Part shown: positions 19,805-28,704 of the stretch, piece after piece
Numbering within the stretch: position 1 is the stretch's first letter
Layout: each line of letters starts with the position of its first letter
Origin: Arthrobacter sp. SLBN-83
Lineage (GTDB): Bacteria > Actinomycetota > Actinomycetes > Actinomycetales > Micrococcaceae
Direction: 5' to 3'
DNA length: 64,000 nt
Assembly (NCBI RefSeq): GCF_006715285.1
Contig: NZ_VFMX01000001.1
Span: forward strand, 3,162,001 to 3,226,000
Program-made: the position numbers and the translations under genes
Notes under the pieces: generated by a model
What the model was told of the DNA's origin: nothing
Seen by the model: the letters and a program-made list of their open reading frames with translations, nothing else
Databases searched by the model: none

Positions 19805-21172
19805 ATGAGCAGCGTTATTTCGGTCTACAACCCCGCTACAGAAGAACAGATAGGCGAGGTGCCCGCCTACGACCTGCCGGACGTGAATGCAGCGGTCGAA
19901 CGCGCACGGGCCGCCCAGCGCGCCTGGGTCCGCAAGCCACTGGCTGAACGCCGTGATGCCCTCTGGGCTATTGCCGATGCTGTCATCGCTCACAGCGACG
20001 AACTGGCCTTACTCGAATCCACCGACGTTGGTAAGCCATTGGCGGCGGCCCGACAGGAAGTTCTTGGTGTCGCCGAGTGCTTCAAGTACTACGCCGGAAC
20101 GGTGGACAAGATCCTCGGAGACACCATTCCCGTCGACGGCGGCGTCAGCATGACTTTCCGCGAGCCGCTGGGCGTGGTGGCCGTAATTGCCCCCTGGAAC
20201 TTCCCTCTGCCTATCGCATCCTGGAGTATCGCGCCGGCACTGGCCAGCGGCAATTCCGTGATTGTGAAACCCGCCGCCCTTACCCCCCTGTCAACTGTCC
20301 GATTTGGTGAAATCGTGAAGGAACTGGGCGTCGTCGGAGACGCGCTTCAGGTTCTCACAGGTTCGGGCGCCCGGATCGGCAATGCCCTCGCTGAACACCC
20401 GGATGTTAACAAAGTAAGTTTTACTGGTTCCACCGAGGTCGGCCGGTCCATCGTCCAAGCGGCTTCAACGACGATGAAAAGAGTCTCTCTTGAGCTCGGC
20501 GGGAAGTCCGCCAGTATTGTCTACAACGACGTCGACCTCGCCAAGTGTCTGCGGGCAGCCCCGATGTCGGTCTTCGACAACACGGGCCAGGACTGCTGTG
20601 CACGCAGCCGCTTTCTCGTGCAGCGGGGAATCTTCGACGAGTTCGTTGAGGGATTCATCGAAACTACGCGGGCACTGAAAATCGGTAACCCGCTGGACGA
20701 CAAGACCAACCTCGGACCTCTGGTATCGGCTGCCCACCGCGACACCGTTTCCAGCTTCCTCGAAAACGGGCTCAACGTCGTCACCGCCGGTGAAGCACCG
20801 GATGGCCCCGGCTTCTGGATGGCACCCAGAATCGTCATCGCCCCCGACCCCAAGAGCCGGGTGGCAACCGAGGAAATTTTCGGCCCCATCGCCTCGGTGA
20901 TTCCCTTCGACACCGAAGAGGAAGCCATCGCGCTGTCCAACAGCTCAATCTACGGCCTGAGCGGCTCCATCTGGACCAACGACGTCGGCCAGGCCCTGCG
21001 GACGGCGCGGGCACTCGAGTCCGGGACTCTCTCGGTCAACTCAAACTCATCAATTCGAATCCAGACACCTTATGGCGGCTTCAAACAGTCAGGCATCGGC
21101 CGCGGACTGGGCCAAGCTGCCATCGAGGCATACACAGAACTCAAGACCGTATTTGTAAGGACAGAACCGTGA
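19805..21172 (+). CDS. Aldehyde dehydrogenase (aminoaldehyde type)
   Basis: The 455-residue ALDH carries IAPWNFPLPIASWSIAPALASGNSVIVKPA, SFTGSTEVGRSI, the general base in LELGGKSASIVYND, and the catalytic Cys in NTGQDCCARSRFLVQ. The overall motif pattern is of the aminobutyraldehyde / gamma-glutamyl-aminobutyraldehyde (PuuC-like) group. The ATG at 19,805 follows AAGGAGC. Its TGA overlaps the GTG of the diflavin reductase. Within the operon it would oxidise the aldehyde made by the P450 or SDR steps to the acid. Confidence 0.92.
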   Translation: MSSVISVYNPATEEQIGEVPAYDLPDVNAAVERARAAQRAWVRKPLAERRDALWAIADAVIAHSDELALLESTDVGKPLAAARQEVLGVAECFKYYAGTVDKILGDTIPVDGGVSMTFREPLGVVAVIAPWNFPLPIASWSIAPALASGNSVIVKPAALTPLSTVRFGEIVKELGVVGDALQVLTGSGARIGNALAEHPDVNKVSFTGSTEVGRSIVQAASTTMKRVSLELGGKSASIVYNDVDLAKCLRAAPMSVFDNTGQDCCARSRFLVQRGIFDEFVEGFIETTRALKIGNPLDDKTNLGPLVSAAHRDTVSSFLENGLNVVTAGEAPDGPGFWMAPRIVIAPDPKSRVATEEIFGPIASVIPFDTEEEAIALSNSSIYGLSGSIWTNDVGQALRTARALESGTLSVNSNSSIRIQTPYGGFKQSGIGRGLGQAAIEAYTELKTVFVRTEP

Positions 21173-22875
21173 CAACTGACACAGGGGAGCTGGTTCGGAC
21201 CAACCAAGGCACCTCATCCGGAGTATCCAGTGAGACAGACACCGCCGTGCAGACCCTCAGCGTCCTCTACGGCAGCCAGACCGGGAACGCTGAGTTCCTT
21301 GCGTCCAAGATCGTGGACAAGGCAAACGGCCAGGGTTACTCAGCCGAGCTTATGAGCCTGGACATGCTGACCCCGCAAGATGCGGCACGCAAGGACCGCC
21401 TGTTGATCGTTACCGCCACACACGACAACGGCCACATGCCGGACAACGCGCAACCGTTTTGGGATCAGCTTCAAAGCGCCGGCTCAGACCTCTTCAGGGA
21501 CGTTCCCTTCGCAGTCCTTGCCATTGGCGACTCCATGTACGAAGACTTCTGCAAAGCCGGCATCGACCTTGACGAGCGCCTTGGCGAACTCGGCGGCAAG
21601 AGAATCCTCGACCGCCTCGACTGCGATGTCGACTATGACCTGACGTCAGGCAAGTGGATCAAGGGCATGCTCGAGACCTTCACGACAGTTGTTCCCAAGA
21701 AGCGGGACAACAGCCCGCAAGACTCCACTGTTCCAGGAGCAAACCCCGCCGAGCAGCCCAAAAGCACACGCCGGGAACCTGACACTGCCACCGTCGTCGA
21801 GGCCCGCCTCCTAAGCGCTCCAGAGTCCGAAAAAGAGGTCTGGCACTATGAGCTTGAGGTCAGCGGCGACAGCCGCAACTACCGGCCAGGTGACTCACTT
21901 GCCGTAATCCCCACCAACTCCATCGAGCTCGTGGAAAACCTCCTCGAATTCCTTGGCCTCGAGGGCAGCGAGGCGTTCGGTGAGGACGGCAAGACTGTAC
22001 GCGAGACGCTTCAAAACGACTATGAGCTTCGGCTGCCCCACCTGGGCATCGTTGCCTGGCTCGTTGAAGATCTCGCACCGGATCATCCCGTGCGGAACCT
22101 GGTCGAGTCCGGTGACCGGAACGCGCTGGAGAACTGGCTGTGGGGACGGGACATGCTGGACGTGCTGCAGGAAACCCGGACAACAGATGTCGACCCCGGC
22201 GAGTTCCTCTCAAAGCTGAGGCCTCTGCAGCACCGGTCGTACTCCATCGCCTCCAGTCCCCTCGCCGACGGCAACCGCGTCCACTTGACGGTCTCCTCTG
22301 TGCGATACGAGACCGCCGGGCGCCGGCACTCGGGGGCGTGCAGCGCTTTCCTCCAGTCCGCCGCACGCACCAAAAAAGCTATGAAAGTGTTCCCGCTGCC
22401 CGCGCACGAGTTCCACCTGCCCAAGGACAGCTCAGCTGATGTGATCATGATCGGTCCAGGTGTCGGAGTTGCCCCGTTCCGCGGATTCCTCCGTGACCGT
22501 GAAGTCTCACAAGCCCGGGGCCGGAACTGGCTGTTCTTCGGGGACCGCCATGAAAGGCCTTCCTGGCTCTATCAGGCGGAAATGGAAGAACTGCAGAGCA
22601 ACGGTGTGCTGGACCGCCTCAGCCTGGCTTTCTCCCGGGATCAACAGGGCAAGGTCTACGTCCAGGACCGGATCCGCGAAGAAGGTGAAGACATCTTTGC
22701 CTGGCTATCGGACGGAGCTTCCGTCTATGTGTGCGGTGGGAAACAGATAGCACCTGATATCGACGAAGCCCTATTGGCGGTGCTGGGCAGCCACGGCGCA
22801 ATGACCCGCGAAAAGGCGTACGACTACGTGCAGTCCATGAAGACTGAGGGCCGTTACGTCAAGGACGTCTACTAG
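21169..22875 (+). CDS. Stand-alone diflavin reductase (FMN + FAD/NADPH, P450-reductase/CysJ-like)
   Basis: The 568-residue flavoprotein has an N-terminal flavodoxin domain (about 25-175, LYGSQTGNAEFLASKI, ATHDNGHMPDNAQPFW, LAIGDSMYEDFC). A linker follows, then an FAD-binding FNR module with RSYSIASSP and GACSAFL, and a nucleotide domain with IMIGPGVGVAPFRGFLRDR and VYVCGGKQIAPDID. This is the layout of cytochrome P450 reductase, CysJ and NOS reductase. No sulfite reductase gene is nearby, but a P450 is encoded 3 kb downstream in the same operon. Electron donation to that P450 is a reasonable inference. It starts with GTG overlapping the ALDH stop. Confidence 0.9.
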   Translation: MTTDTGELVRTNQGTSSGVSSETDTAVQTLSVLYGSQTGNAEFLASKIVDKANGQGYSAELMSLDMLTPQDAARKDRLLIVTATHDNGHMPDNAQPFWDQLQSAGSDLFRDVPFAVLAIGDSMYEDFCKAGIDLDERLGELGGKRILDRLDCDVDYDLTSGKWIKGMLETFTTVVPKKRDNSPQDSTVPGANPAEQPKSTRREPDTATVVEARLLSAPESEKEVWHYELEVSGDSRNYRPGDSLAVIPTNSIELVENLLEFLGLEGSEAFGEDGKTVRETLQNDYELRLPHLGIVAWLVEDLAPDHPVRNLVESGDRNALENWLWGRDMLDVLQETRTTDVDPGEFLSKLRPLQHRSYSIASSPLADGNRVHLTVSSVRYETAGRRHSGACSAFLQSAARTKKAMKVFPLPAHEFHLPKDSSADVIMIGPGVGVAPFRGFLRDREVSQARGRNWLFFGDRHERPSWLYQAEMEELQSNGVLDRLSLAFSRDQQGKVYVQDRIREEGEDIFAWLSDGASVYVCGGKQIAPDIDEALLAVLGSHGAMTREKAYDYVQSMKTEGRYVKDVY

Positions 22876-23089
22876 GCCCCATCTGAACCCTGCCCAGTAC
22901 CAGGGCTTTCGTGTCCCGGATACTCGGCAGGACTCGAAAAAAGTCTTGGCCTACGTACGGCTCTGGATGTGATCTGCCTTACCGCATGCATGTAGCCGGC
23001 AATCATGATGTGCAGCTTGCACATACGCCAATAGGATCCCGCTCTTAGTGTTTTTAGTAAGCAATATCAATGAGGATAAGAGGTACACA

Positions 23090-24535
23090 GTGAATCCCAT
23101 CACACAGGTCCCGGAGGATCTCCAAGAACTCGAGGCAATCGACATGCAGGATCAATCCGCAGCGGCGTCAGCGCATGACGAACTGCAAAAGTTCGTCTCC
23201 GACAACGACATCAAAACGTTCAAAGTGGGCGTGGTGGACCTCGACGGTGTTTGGCGCGGCAAGCGCATCCCTGCCAGGTACTTCCTGGAAAGTGTCGCTG
23301 AGAGCGGAACGAATATCTGCAACATCATCTTCGGCTGGGACATTCAGGACGAAATCATTTCTGATCTCAGCTACACGGGGTGGGACACGGGTTACCCTGA
23401 CGTGACGCTCCTCCCCGATCTCAGTACCCTGAAGGTCGTTCCCGGGGAACCCGGCGTGGCTTCCGTCATCTGCGACGCTTACGAGATGTCGGGCGAGCCT
23501 GCGGCAATCTGTCCCCGGAGCATTCTCAAGCGGGTCGTGCAGAAAGCCGAAGACCTTGGATACTCGCCAGTCTGCGCCTACGAGTTCGAGTTCTACCTGC
23601 TCAAAGGCACTCCGACGGACCTGGCCGCCAAGGACTGGCGCGACCTGACCCCCATCACGGCGGGCAGCCATACCTACAGCCTTGTCAGGGACACAGGCAC
23701 CGAGTTCCTCATCGGTGAGATCCGACGCCGCCTGTCTGAGCAGGGCATTTTCATCGAGGCCAGCAACAGTGAAAACGGTCCAGGCCAGTTCGAGATGAAC
23801 ATCCACTATTCGGATGCTCTCGCAGCCGCGGACAACGCCCTCCGGCTTAAAGCCACCGTCAAGGAGGCTGCAGCTGAAGCCGGCTACACGGCATCGTTCA
23901 TGGCCAAGATCAACCCGGAGTGGGCCGGTTCTTCCGGACACATGCACCAGAGCCTTTGGGATCCGGAATCTGGCAAGTCAGCTTTCGCCAATGCCGACGA
24001 GCCCGGCGAACTGAGCGCCATCGGGTACAACTACCTGGCGGGCGTCGTCGAGACGGCGCCGGAGCTCACGGCCGTCTACCTGCCCACCATCAACTCTTAC
24101 AAGCGGACCGAAGGTGGTCAGTGGGCCGGATCCAGCGCCACCTGGGGGCTCGACAACCGTACGGTCGCAATCAGGTCCATTCCGTCAAAGGGCAGTGCTG
24201 CACGCATCGAAAACCGGGTACCGGGCGCTGACGCCAATCCCTACCTGGTCATCGCCGCAAGCATCGCCGCCGGCCTGCACGGCGTGGAGCAGGAACTGAC
24301 TGCCCCGGAGCGGGTGGTAGGAAACGCTTACGCCCTGGAGGAAGGACACCAGGTAAAGCAGCTGCCCGGAACACTCGACCAGGCCATCGAACAGTTCGAG
24401 AAAAGCGAGGTCGCCAAGGCGTACTTCGGCGAAACGTTCGTTACCCACTACGTCCAGACGAGGCGCTGGGAGCTCCGCAAGCTTCAGACCAGTGTCACCG
24501 ACTTCGAAATCGCACGTTACCTGGAACGAATCTAG
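23090..24535 (+). CDS. Glutamine synthetase-like gamma-glutamylamine ligase
   Basis: This 481-residue protein has the GS fold: an N-terminal beta-grasp (TFKVGVVDLDGVWRGKRIP), the ATP/Mg site EFEFYL, ENGPGQFEMNIHY, the GSSGHMHQSLWD motif and RIENRVPGADANPYL. Such GS-III/PuuA-type proteins typically gamma-glutamylate amines such as putrescine or isopropylamine and not ammonia. I prefer the GTG at 23,090, six bases after GATAAGAGG, over the upstream open codons. Its place beside a PuuD-like hydrolase and an ALDH supports a gamma-glutamylation pathway and not nitrogen assimilation. Confidence 0.88.
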   Translation: MNPITQVPEDLQELEAIDMQDQSAAASAHDELQKFVSDNDIKTFKVGVVDLDGVWRGKRIPARYFLESVAESGTNICNIIFGWDIQDEIISDLSYTGWDTGYPDVTLLPDLSTLKVVPGEPGVASVICDAYEMSGEPAAICPRSILKRVVQKAEDLGYSPVCAYEFEFYLLKGTPTDLAAKDWRDLTPITAGSHTYSLVRDTGTEFLIGEIRRRLSEQGIFIEASNSENGPGQFEMNIHYSDALAAADNALRLKATVKEAAAEAGYTASFMAKINPEWAGSSGHMHQSLWDPESGKSAFANADEPGELSAIGYNYLAGVVETAPELTAVYLPTINSYKRTEGGQWAGSSATWGLDNRTVAIRSIPSKGSAARIENRVPGADANPYLVIAASIAAGLHGVEQELTAPERVVGNAYALEEGHQVKQLPGTLDQAIEQFEKSEVAKAYFGETFVTHYVQTRRWELRKLQTSVTDFEIARYLERI

Positions 24536-24595
24536 CGCCCAACACCGCGCTAAGAGCTCCATTTCCATTTTTCAATACTCAGAAAGAAGCACCCA

Positions 24596-25369
24596 ATGAC
24601 TACTCACCCCGGAAAGATCGCTGCAGTCACCGGAGCCGCGTCCGGAAACGGCCTTGCCATCGCAGAAAAGCTGCTCAAGGAGGGCGCCACCGTCGTAGCC
24701 CTGGACCGTGACGAGGCCGCGCTCGAGCGTCTGATTGCCCAGCACCCGGAAATGGTGCCTGTTGTTATGGACGTCGCCGACGAAGCCTCGGTCCGCAGCG
24801 GCATGGCCGAGATCGACGCAAAATTCGGCCGGCTCGACACCCTCGTCAACAACGCAGGCATCGTCAAGGGCAGCAACTTCGACGACGTGAGCGTAGCGGA
24901 ATGGGACCAGGTCTTCGCCGTGAACTCCACCGGACCGTTCCTGGTCAGCCAGGCCGCACGGCCGCTGCTGGAGAAGGGCGCTGCCGCCCGGGGCGACGAT
25001 TCAACCAGTGCCATCGTCAACATCACCTCTGTCGAGGCCCACATCGTCATCGCCAGCAGCGGACACCCCCAGGTCCACTACAACGCATCCAAGGGTGCAC
25101 TCCTTATGTTCACGAAGGCTTTGGCCATCGAAACCGCAGCTTCCAAAATCCGCGTCAACGCTGTCGCCCCCGGCTTCATCGAGACCCCATTCACCAAGTC
25201 CGTGCTGGAAAACCAGGAGGCCGTGAAGTTCCTCCTCGACCGTACGCCGCTCGGACGAATCGGACGGCCCTCTGACGTTGCCAACGCCGTCGCGTTCCTG
25301 GCCAGCGACGAGGCCAGCTGGGTGACCGGTACCACCATCCACGTCGACGGTGGTTGGCTGGTTTACTGA
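24596..25369 (+). CDS. Short-chain dehydrogenase/reductase (SDR)
   Basis: The 257-residue classical SDR has the cofactor motif TGAASGNGLAIAE (about 13-25), NNAGIV (about 86-91), catalytic Ser in NITSVEAH, the YNASK active site (about 163-167) and a C-terminal GWLVY. The acidic residue after the second beta strand (ALDRDE) suggests NAD(H) preference. An AGAAAGAAGC ribosome-binding site precedes the ATG. In this operon it could oxidise a gamma-glutamylated amino-alcohol or hydroxylated intermediate to its carbonyl. One base separates it from the next gene. Confidence 0.92.
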   Translation: MTTHPGKIAAVTGAASGNGLAIAEKLLKEGATVVALDRDEAALERLIAQHPEMVPVVMDVADEASVRSGMAEIDAKFGRLDTLVNNAGIVKGSNFDDVSVAEWDQVFAVNSTGPFLVSQAARPLLEKGAAARGDDSTSAIVNITSVEAHIVIASSGHPQVHYNASKGALLMFTKALAIETAASKIRVNAVAPGFIETPFTKSVLENQEAVKFLLDRTPLGRIGRPSDVANAVAFLASDEASWVTGTTIHVDGGWLVY

Positions 25370-25370
25370 C

Positions 25371-26111
25371 ATGCGGGCGCCCCTTATTGCCATTTCCGCG
25401 GCCCGGCAAACCGTCGATACCGCCTTCGGCCCGATGCCTTCAACGGTCCAGAACATGGCCTACGCCAACGGCGTTCTTGCCGCGGGCGGCCGTCCCGCCA
25501 TTCTTCCGTCCACGGCAACAATCCCGGATGCGGCTCTTGAAGGATTTGACGGGCTCCTCCTCACCGGCGGCGGCGACATCAGCCCCCGGCTGTACGGCGA
25601 GGACCCGATCGACACGGTCTATGACGTCTGCGACATCAGGGACGACTTCGAAATAGAACTTTACAACGAGGCCATGCTTCGCGGCCTGCCCATCCTGGCC
25701 ACTTGCCGGGGGATGCAGCTTGTCAACGTCATCCGCGGCGGAAACCTCGTCCAGGAAGTGAGCCCGGACAGGGGGCACTGGCAGGACCACCCCTCACACG
25801 AACCATGGCACAAGGTACAGCTGGAGCCCGGTTCCGAACTTGCCCGGATCGCCAAAGGCCTGAGCATTCCCGTGAACAGCTACCACCATCAGGGCTTGGG
25901 AAAGCTCGGAACAGGTCTTCGTGTCGTGGGACGGGAAGGCGACGTCATCGAAGCAATTGAAGCCGATGATGCCCGCCTCATCGGAGTCCAATGGCATCCC
26001 GAGCACATGGTCGACTATCACGAAGCCCAGAAGGCCCTCTTCGTTGATCTCGTGGAGAAGGCCGCAGCGTACGCACAGTCACAGAAACCACTTCAGGAGC
26101 AATTCTCATGA
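25371..26111 (+). CDS. Gamma-glutamyl-gamma-aminobutyrate hydrolase-like peptidase (PuuD/C26)
   Basis: The 246-residue class I glutamine-amidotransferase-fold hydrolase has GLLLTGGGDISPRLYGE, the nucleophile Cys in PILATCRGMQLVNVIRGG and the His/Glu pair in IGVQWHPEHM. These match the PuuD family, which cuts the gamma-glutamyl amide bond of gamma-Glu-GABA and related compounds. The ATG at 25,371 lies one base after the SDR stop, and its own TGA overlaps the P450 start. It would complete the gamma-glutamyl cycle begun by the GS-like ligase by releasing glutamate. Confidence 0.9.
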   Translation: MRAPLIAISAARQTVDTAFGPMPSTVQNMAYANGVLAAGGRPAILPSTATIPDAALEGFDGLLLTGGGDISPRLYGEDPIDTVYDVCDIRDDFEIELYNEAMLRGLPILATCRGMQLVNVIRGGNLVQEVSPDRGHWQDHPSHEPWHKVQLEPGSELARIAKGLSIPVNSYHHQGLGKLGTGLRVVGREGDVIEAIEADDARLIGVQWHPEHMVDYHEAQKALFVDLVEKAAAYAQSQKPLQEQFS

Positions 26112-27301
26112 GCACAGAAACTGAGCGGGGACTCAGCCACAACAAGTCAGACTTTGACTTCCACGGACGGTCGCTCGACAACATTTTCGACGAATACCAG
26201 GACATACTGGCCAACGGCCCTGTTGGACACAGCAACAAGTATGGAGGCTTTTGGTACATCACCAAAAGCGAGGATATCTTCAACGCCGAGCAGGACCCCG
26301 ACACCTTCGCTGTCGGTCCCTCAATGCTCCTCCCGGCGTTCGGCACTGACGTCCCCCTGATTCCGATCGACATCGATCCGCCGACCCACGCTGACTTCCG
26401 CAAAATCCTGCTACCGATGTTCACACCCATGAACATCTCAAAGCTGACACCCGGCATGCGGGAGACCGCTAAGCAGCTGTGCCAGGAAGTCCTTGCAGCC
26501 GGCGACGTCGTTGATGTTTCGGCGAAGCTTGCCCGCCCGATGCCGACCATTATCTTCAGCCGCCTGGCCGGATATCCGGAACAGGACTGGCCAATCTTCG
26601 ACCGGTGGATTGACGAGATCATCTATGAGCGGACCGCTCATCCGGAAAAGGCATACGCGGCCGGACGCGAGCTCAACGACTACTTCGACCGTCTTCTCGA
26701 CGAACGGGAAAAGGCCGGACCGGAAGCAGAAGCCGGCAATGACCTGATCACCCAGCTTCTGAAAGCGGAAGTGAAAGGCCGGAAGCTCACGCGTGAAGAG
26801 CTGCTGTCGTACTGCTACCTGCTCTTCTTGGCCGGGCTGGACACGACCGCCTGGGCGATCCGTTCCGCCCTTTGGTACCTGGCCGGCAACCCGCAGGCCC
26901 AGCAGCAGTTGCGTGAAAACCCCGACCTGATCCCCACAGCTGCAGAAGAATTCCTGCGGACGCTTTCCCCGGTCCAGGCCATGGCCCGCACCGCGAAGAA
27001 GGACACAGTCGTCCGGGGCCAGGAGATCAAGGCCGGTGAACGCGTCGTGCTCGTCTTCGGCGCGGGCAACCGTGACCCAGAGGTCTACGAAGAACCCAAT
27101 GACATCAAGATTGACCGCGAAGACAACCGCCACCTGGCCTTCGGCGGAGGGATCCACCGGTGCCTTGGCTCGAACCTTGGCCGCGCCGAAATGGTTATCG
27201 CCATGGAGGAATTCCTGAAGGCTGTCCCTCACTTCGAACGGGCGAATGACGACGAACCGTGGCACGGCGTCGGCCCGCTTACCCTCAAGATTGGAGCTTG
27301 A
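26108..27301 (+). CDS. Cytochrome P450
   Basis: This 397-residue soluble bacterial class I P450 has an I-helix oxygen-activation motif AGLDTTAW (about 242-249), an ExxR pair in EEFLR (about 281-285) and the heme-thiolate loop FGGGIHRCLGSNLGR, with the Cys near residue 352. A Pro-rich IDIDPPTHADFRKILLPMFTP segment is the C-helix. It overlaps the PuuD-like stop (ATGA) and precedes a 3Fe-4S ferredoxin and its reductase. N-dealkylation or terminal hydroxylation of an amine (or its gamma-glutamyl adduct) is inferred from the neighbours. The motifs do not define a substrate. Confidence 0.95.
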   Translation: MSTETERGLSHNKSDFDFHGRSLDNIFDEYQDILANGPVGHSNKYGGFWYITKSEDIFNAEQDPDTFAVGPSMLLPAFGTDVPLIPIDIDPPTHADFRKILLPMFTPMNISKLTPGMRETAKQLCQEVLAAGDVVDVSAKLARPMPTIIFSRLAGYPEQDWPIFDRWIDEIIYERTAHPEKAYAAGRELNDYFDRLLDEREKAGPEAEAGNDLITQLLKAEVKGRKLTREELLSYCYLLFLAGLDTTAWAIRSALWYLAGNPQAQQQLRENPDLIPTAAEEFLRTLSPVQAMARTAKKDTVVRGQEIKAGERVVLVFGAGNRDPEVYEEPNDIKIDREDNRHLAFGGGIHRCLGSNLGRAEMVIAMEEFLKAVPHFERANDDEPWHGVGPLTLKIGA

Positions 27302-27306
27302 TCACC

Positions 27307-27543
27307 ATGGGAGAACTTTGGGTCGACGGAGGGCGCTGCCAAGGCCACGCCCGGTGCTGGGCTCTGGCACCCGAAACCTTTGAGATCGACGAGGAAGGCT
27401 ACGCGCACGTCATTCCTGGCCGCGAAAACAGCGGCGATGAACCCAACGTCCGAAAGGCCATCCGGAACTGCCCCGAACGGGCAATCCTGGAACGGGAAAC
27501 GAACGAGGCCAGCGAGAAAGCATCAGAGGTTTCGGCGTCGTGA
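27307..27543 (+). CDS. Ferredoxin (P450-associated 3Fe-4S type)
   Basis: The 78-residue ferredoxin starts MGELWVDGGRCQGHARCWALAPETFEIDEEG and has the Cys pattern C11, C17 and a final RNCPERAI. It lacks the extra cysteine of a CxxCxxC motif, which suggests a [3Fe-4S] cluster as in P450 partners such as MorB or CYP51-linked ferredoxins. The C-terminus is Glu/Ser-rich. It begins 5 bases after the P450 stop and its TGA overlaps the reductase GTG. Its expected role is electron transfer from the reductase to the P450. Confidence 0.92.
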   Translation: MGELWVDGGRCQGHARCWALAPETFEIDEEGYAHVIPGRENSGDEPNVRKAIRNCPERAILERETNEASEKASEVSAS

Positions 27544-28700
27544 CACATCTGCCAGAGCGGGTTGCGGTCATTGGCGCTTCGGTTGCATCAGCAATGCTGA
27601 TTGAACGCAGTCGCGAGCTGGGCTTTGCAGGCGAATTTATCGTCATTGATTCAGACCCGAACGCGCCCTACGACAGGCCCCCGCTGTCCAAGCAATTCCT
27701 TCTAGGCACTGGTCCCGTTGAACCGGCCGAGTGGTGGCCGGAGGCTACACCGATCCTCAACGCAAAGGCGATCGGGCTGCTCACCGACAAGCGAACTGTC
27801 CTGCTGGACAAGCTCGGAGAGGTAGCTGCTGACGCGGTCGTCATCTCAACAGGAGCCGGTTCAATCCGGCTGCCGAACGAGCCAGCGGGCGTTCTAAGCC
27901 TAAGAACCGCCCAGGACGCCCTGGCCCTGCGCAACGCTGTGGATGCAGGAGCTGCCAGTGCGATCATCATCGGCGCCGGAACCATTGGTGCGGAACTGGC
28001 GTCTACTCTCGCCCAACGTGGGCTTGCCGTCACGGTAGTGGATTTGGCTCCGCAACCAATGCAGCGCTTCTTTTCGGGGCATCTTGGGGAGGAAGCGAAG
28101 GCATGGATGCACCAGGCCGGTGTTGTCACTCATTTTGGGGTTGCTGTGGAATCCATTCAGAAAACGAATGCGCACTGGACGGTCCGGGTCAGCGGCCTGG
28201 ACCTGCACGCCGACCTGGTTATCAGCGCTATCGGTGCGCGGCCCAATACCGAATGGCTGACCTATAGCGAGCTTGACGTTTCCAACGGAGTCCGTTGCAC
28301 TGCGGACGGGAAAGCCCTGCGGGCCAGCGGTGAAATCGCCGACGGGATCTTCGCTATCGGAGACGTTTCGGCCCGGCAGGCGGAGGACGGAACCTTTCGG
28401 CGGTTCGAGAGTTGGACCCAGGCCCAACGGCATGGCGCAGCCCTGGCTGAATACTTTGCCGGTTTCGACTCCACGGAACTGGAACAGGCTCCGTACGGGT
28501 GGACGGAGCAGTTCGGCCGAAAGGTACAGGTACACGGAATGCTTCCGTCGGCAGGCGAACTCGTACAGGTATACGCTGCAGAGGAACGCAACGCCGCCTT
28601 GTACCGGATTGGATCTGCGGAGGAGGACGTGGCTTGGATAGGCGTCAACGCGCCACGGCAGTTCAGCCGGGCGTCCATGGGCATGAGCCTTCTAAGCTGA
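27540..28700 (+). CDS. Ferredoxin reductase (FAD-dependent, NAD(P)H:ferredoxin)
   Basis: The 386-residue flavoprotein has a GxGxxG-like VAVIGASVASAMLIERSRE, the FAD/NAD motifs YDRPPLSKQFLLG and AIIIGAGTIGAELASTLAQRGL, and the late FAD motif GIFAIGDVSARQ. The architecture is that of the putidaredoxin / rhodocoxin reductase family that reduces ferredoxins for P450s. The start is a GTG at 27,540 overlapping the ferredoxin stop. Together with 26,108-27,543 it forms a complete three-component class I P450 system. Confidence 0.93.
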   Translation: MTHLPERVAVIGASVASAMLIERSRELGFAGEFIVIDSDPNAPYDRPPLSKQFLLGTGPVEPAEWWPEATPILNAKAIGLLTDKRTVLLDKLGEVAADAVVISTGAGSIRLPNEPAGVLSLRTAQDALALRNAVDAGAASAIIIGAGTIGAELASTLAQRGLAVTVVDLAPQPMQRFFSGHLGEEAKAWMHQAGVVTHFGVAVESIQKTNAHWTVRVSGLDLHADLVISAIGARPNTEWLTYSELDVSNGVRCTADGKALRASGEIADGIFAIGDVSARQAEDGTFRRFESWTQAQRHGAALAEYFAGFDSTELEQAPYGWTEQFGRKVQVHGMLPSAGELVQVYAAEERNAALYRIGSAEEDVAWIGVNAPRQFSRASMGMSLLS

Positions 28701-28704
28701 AACC

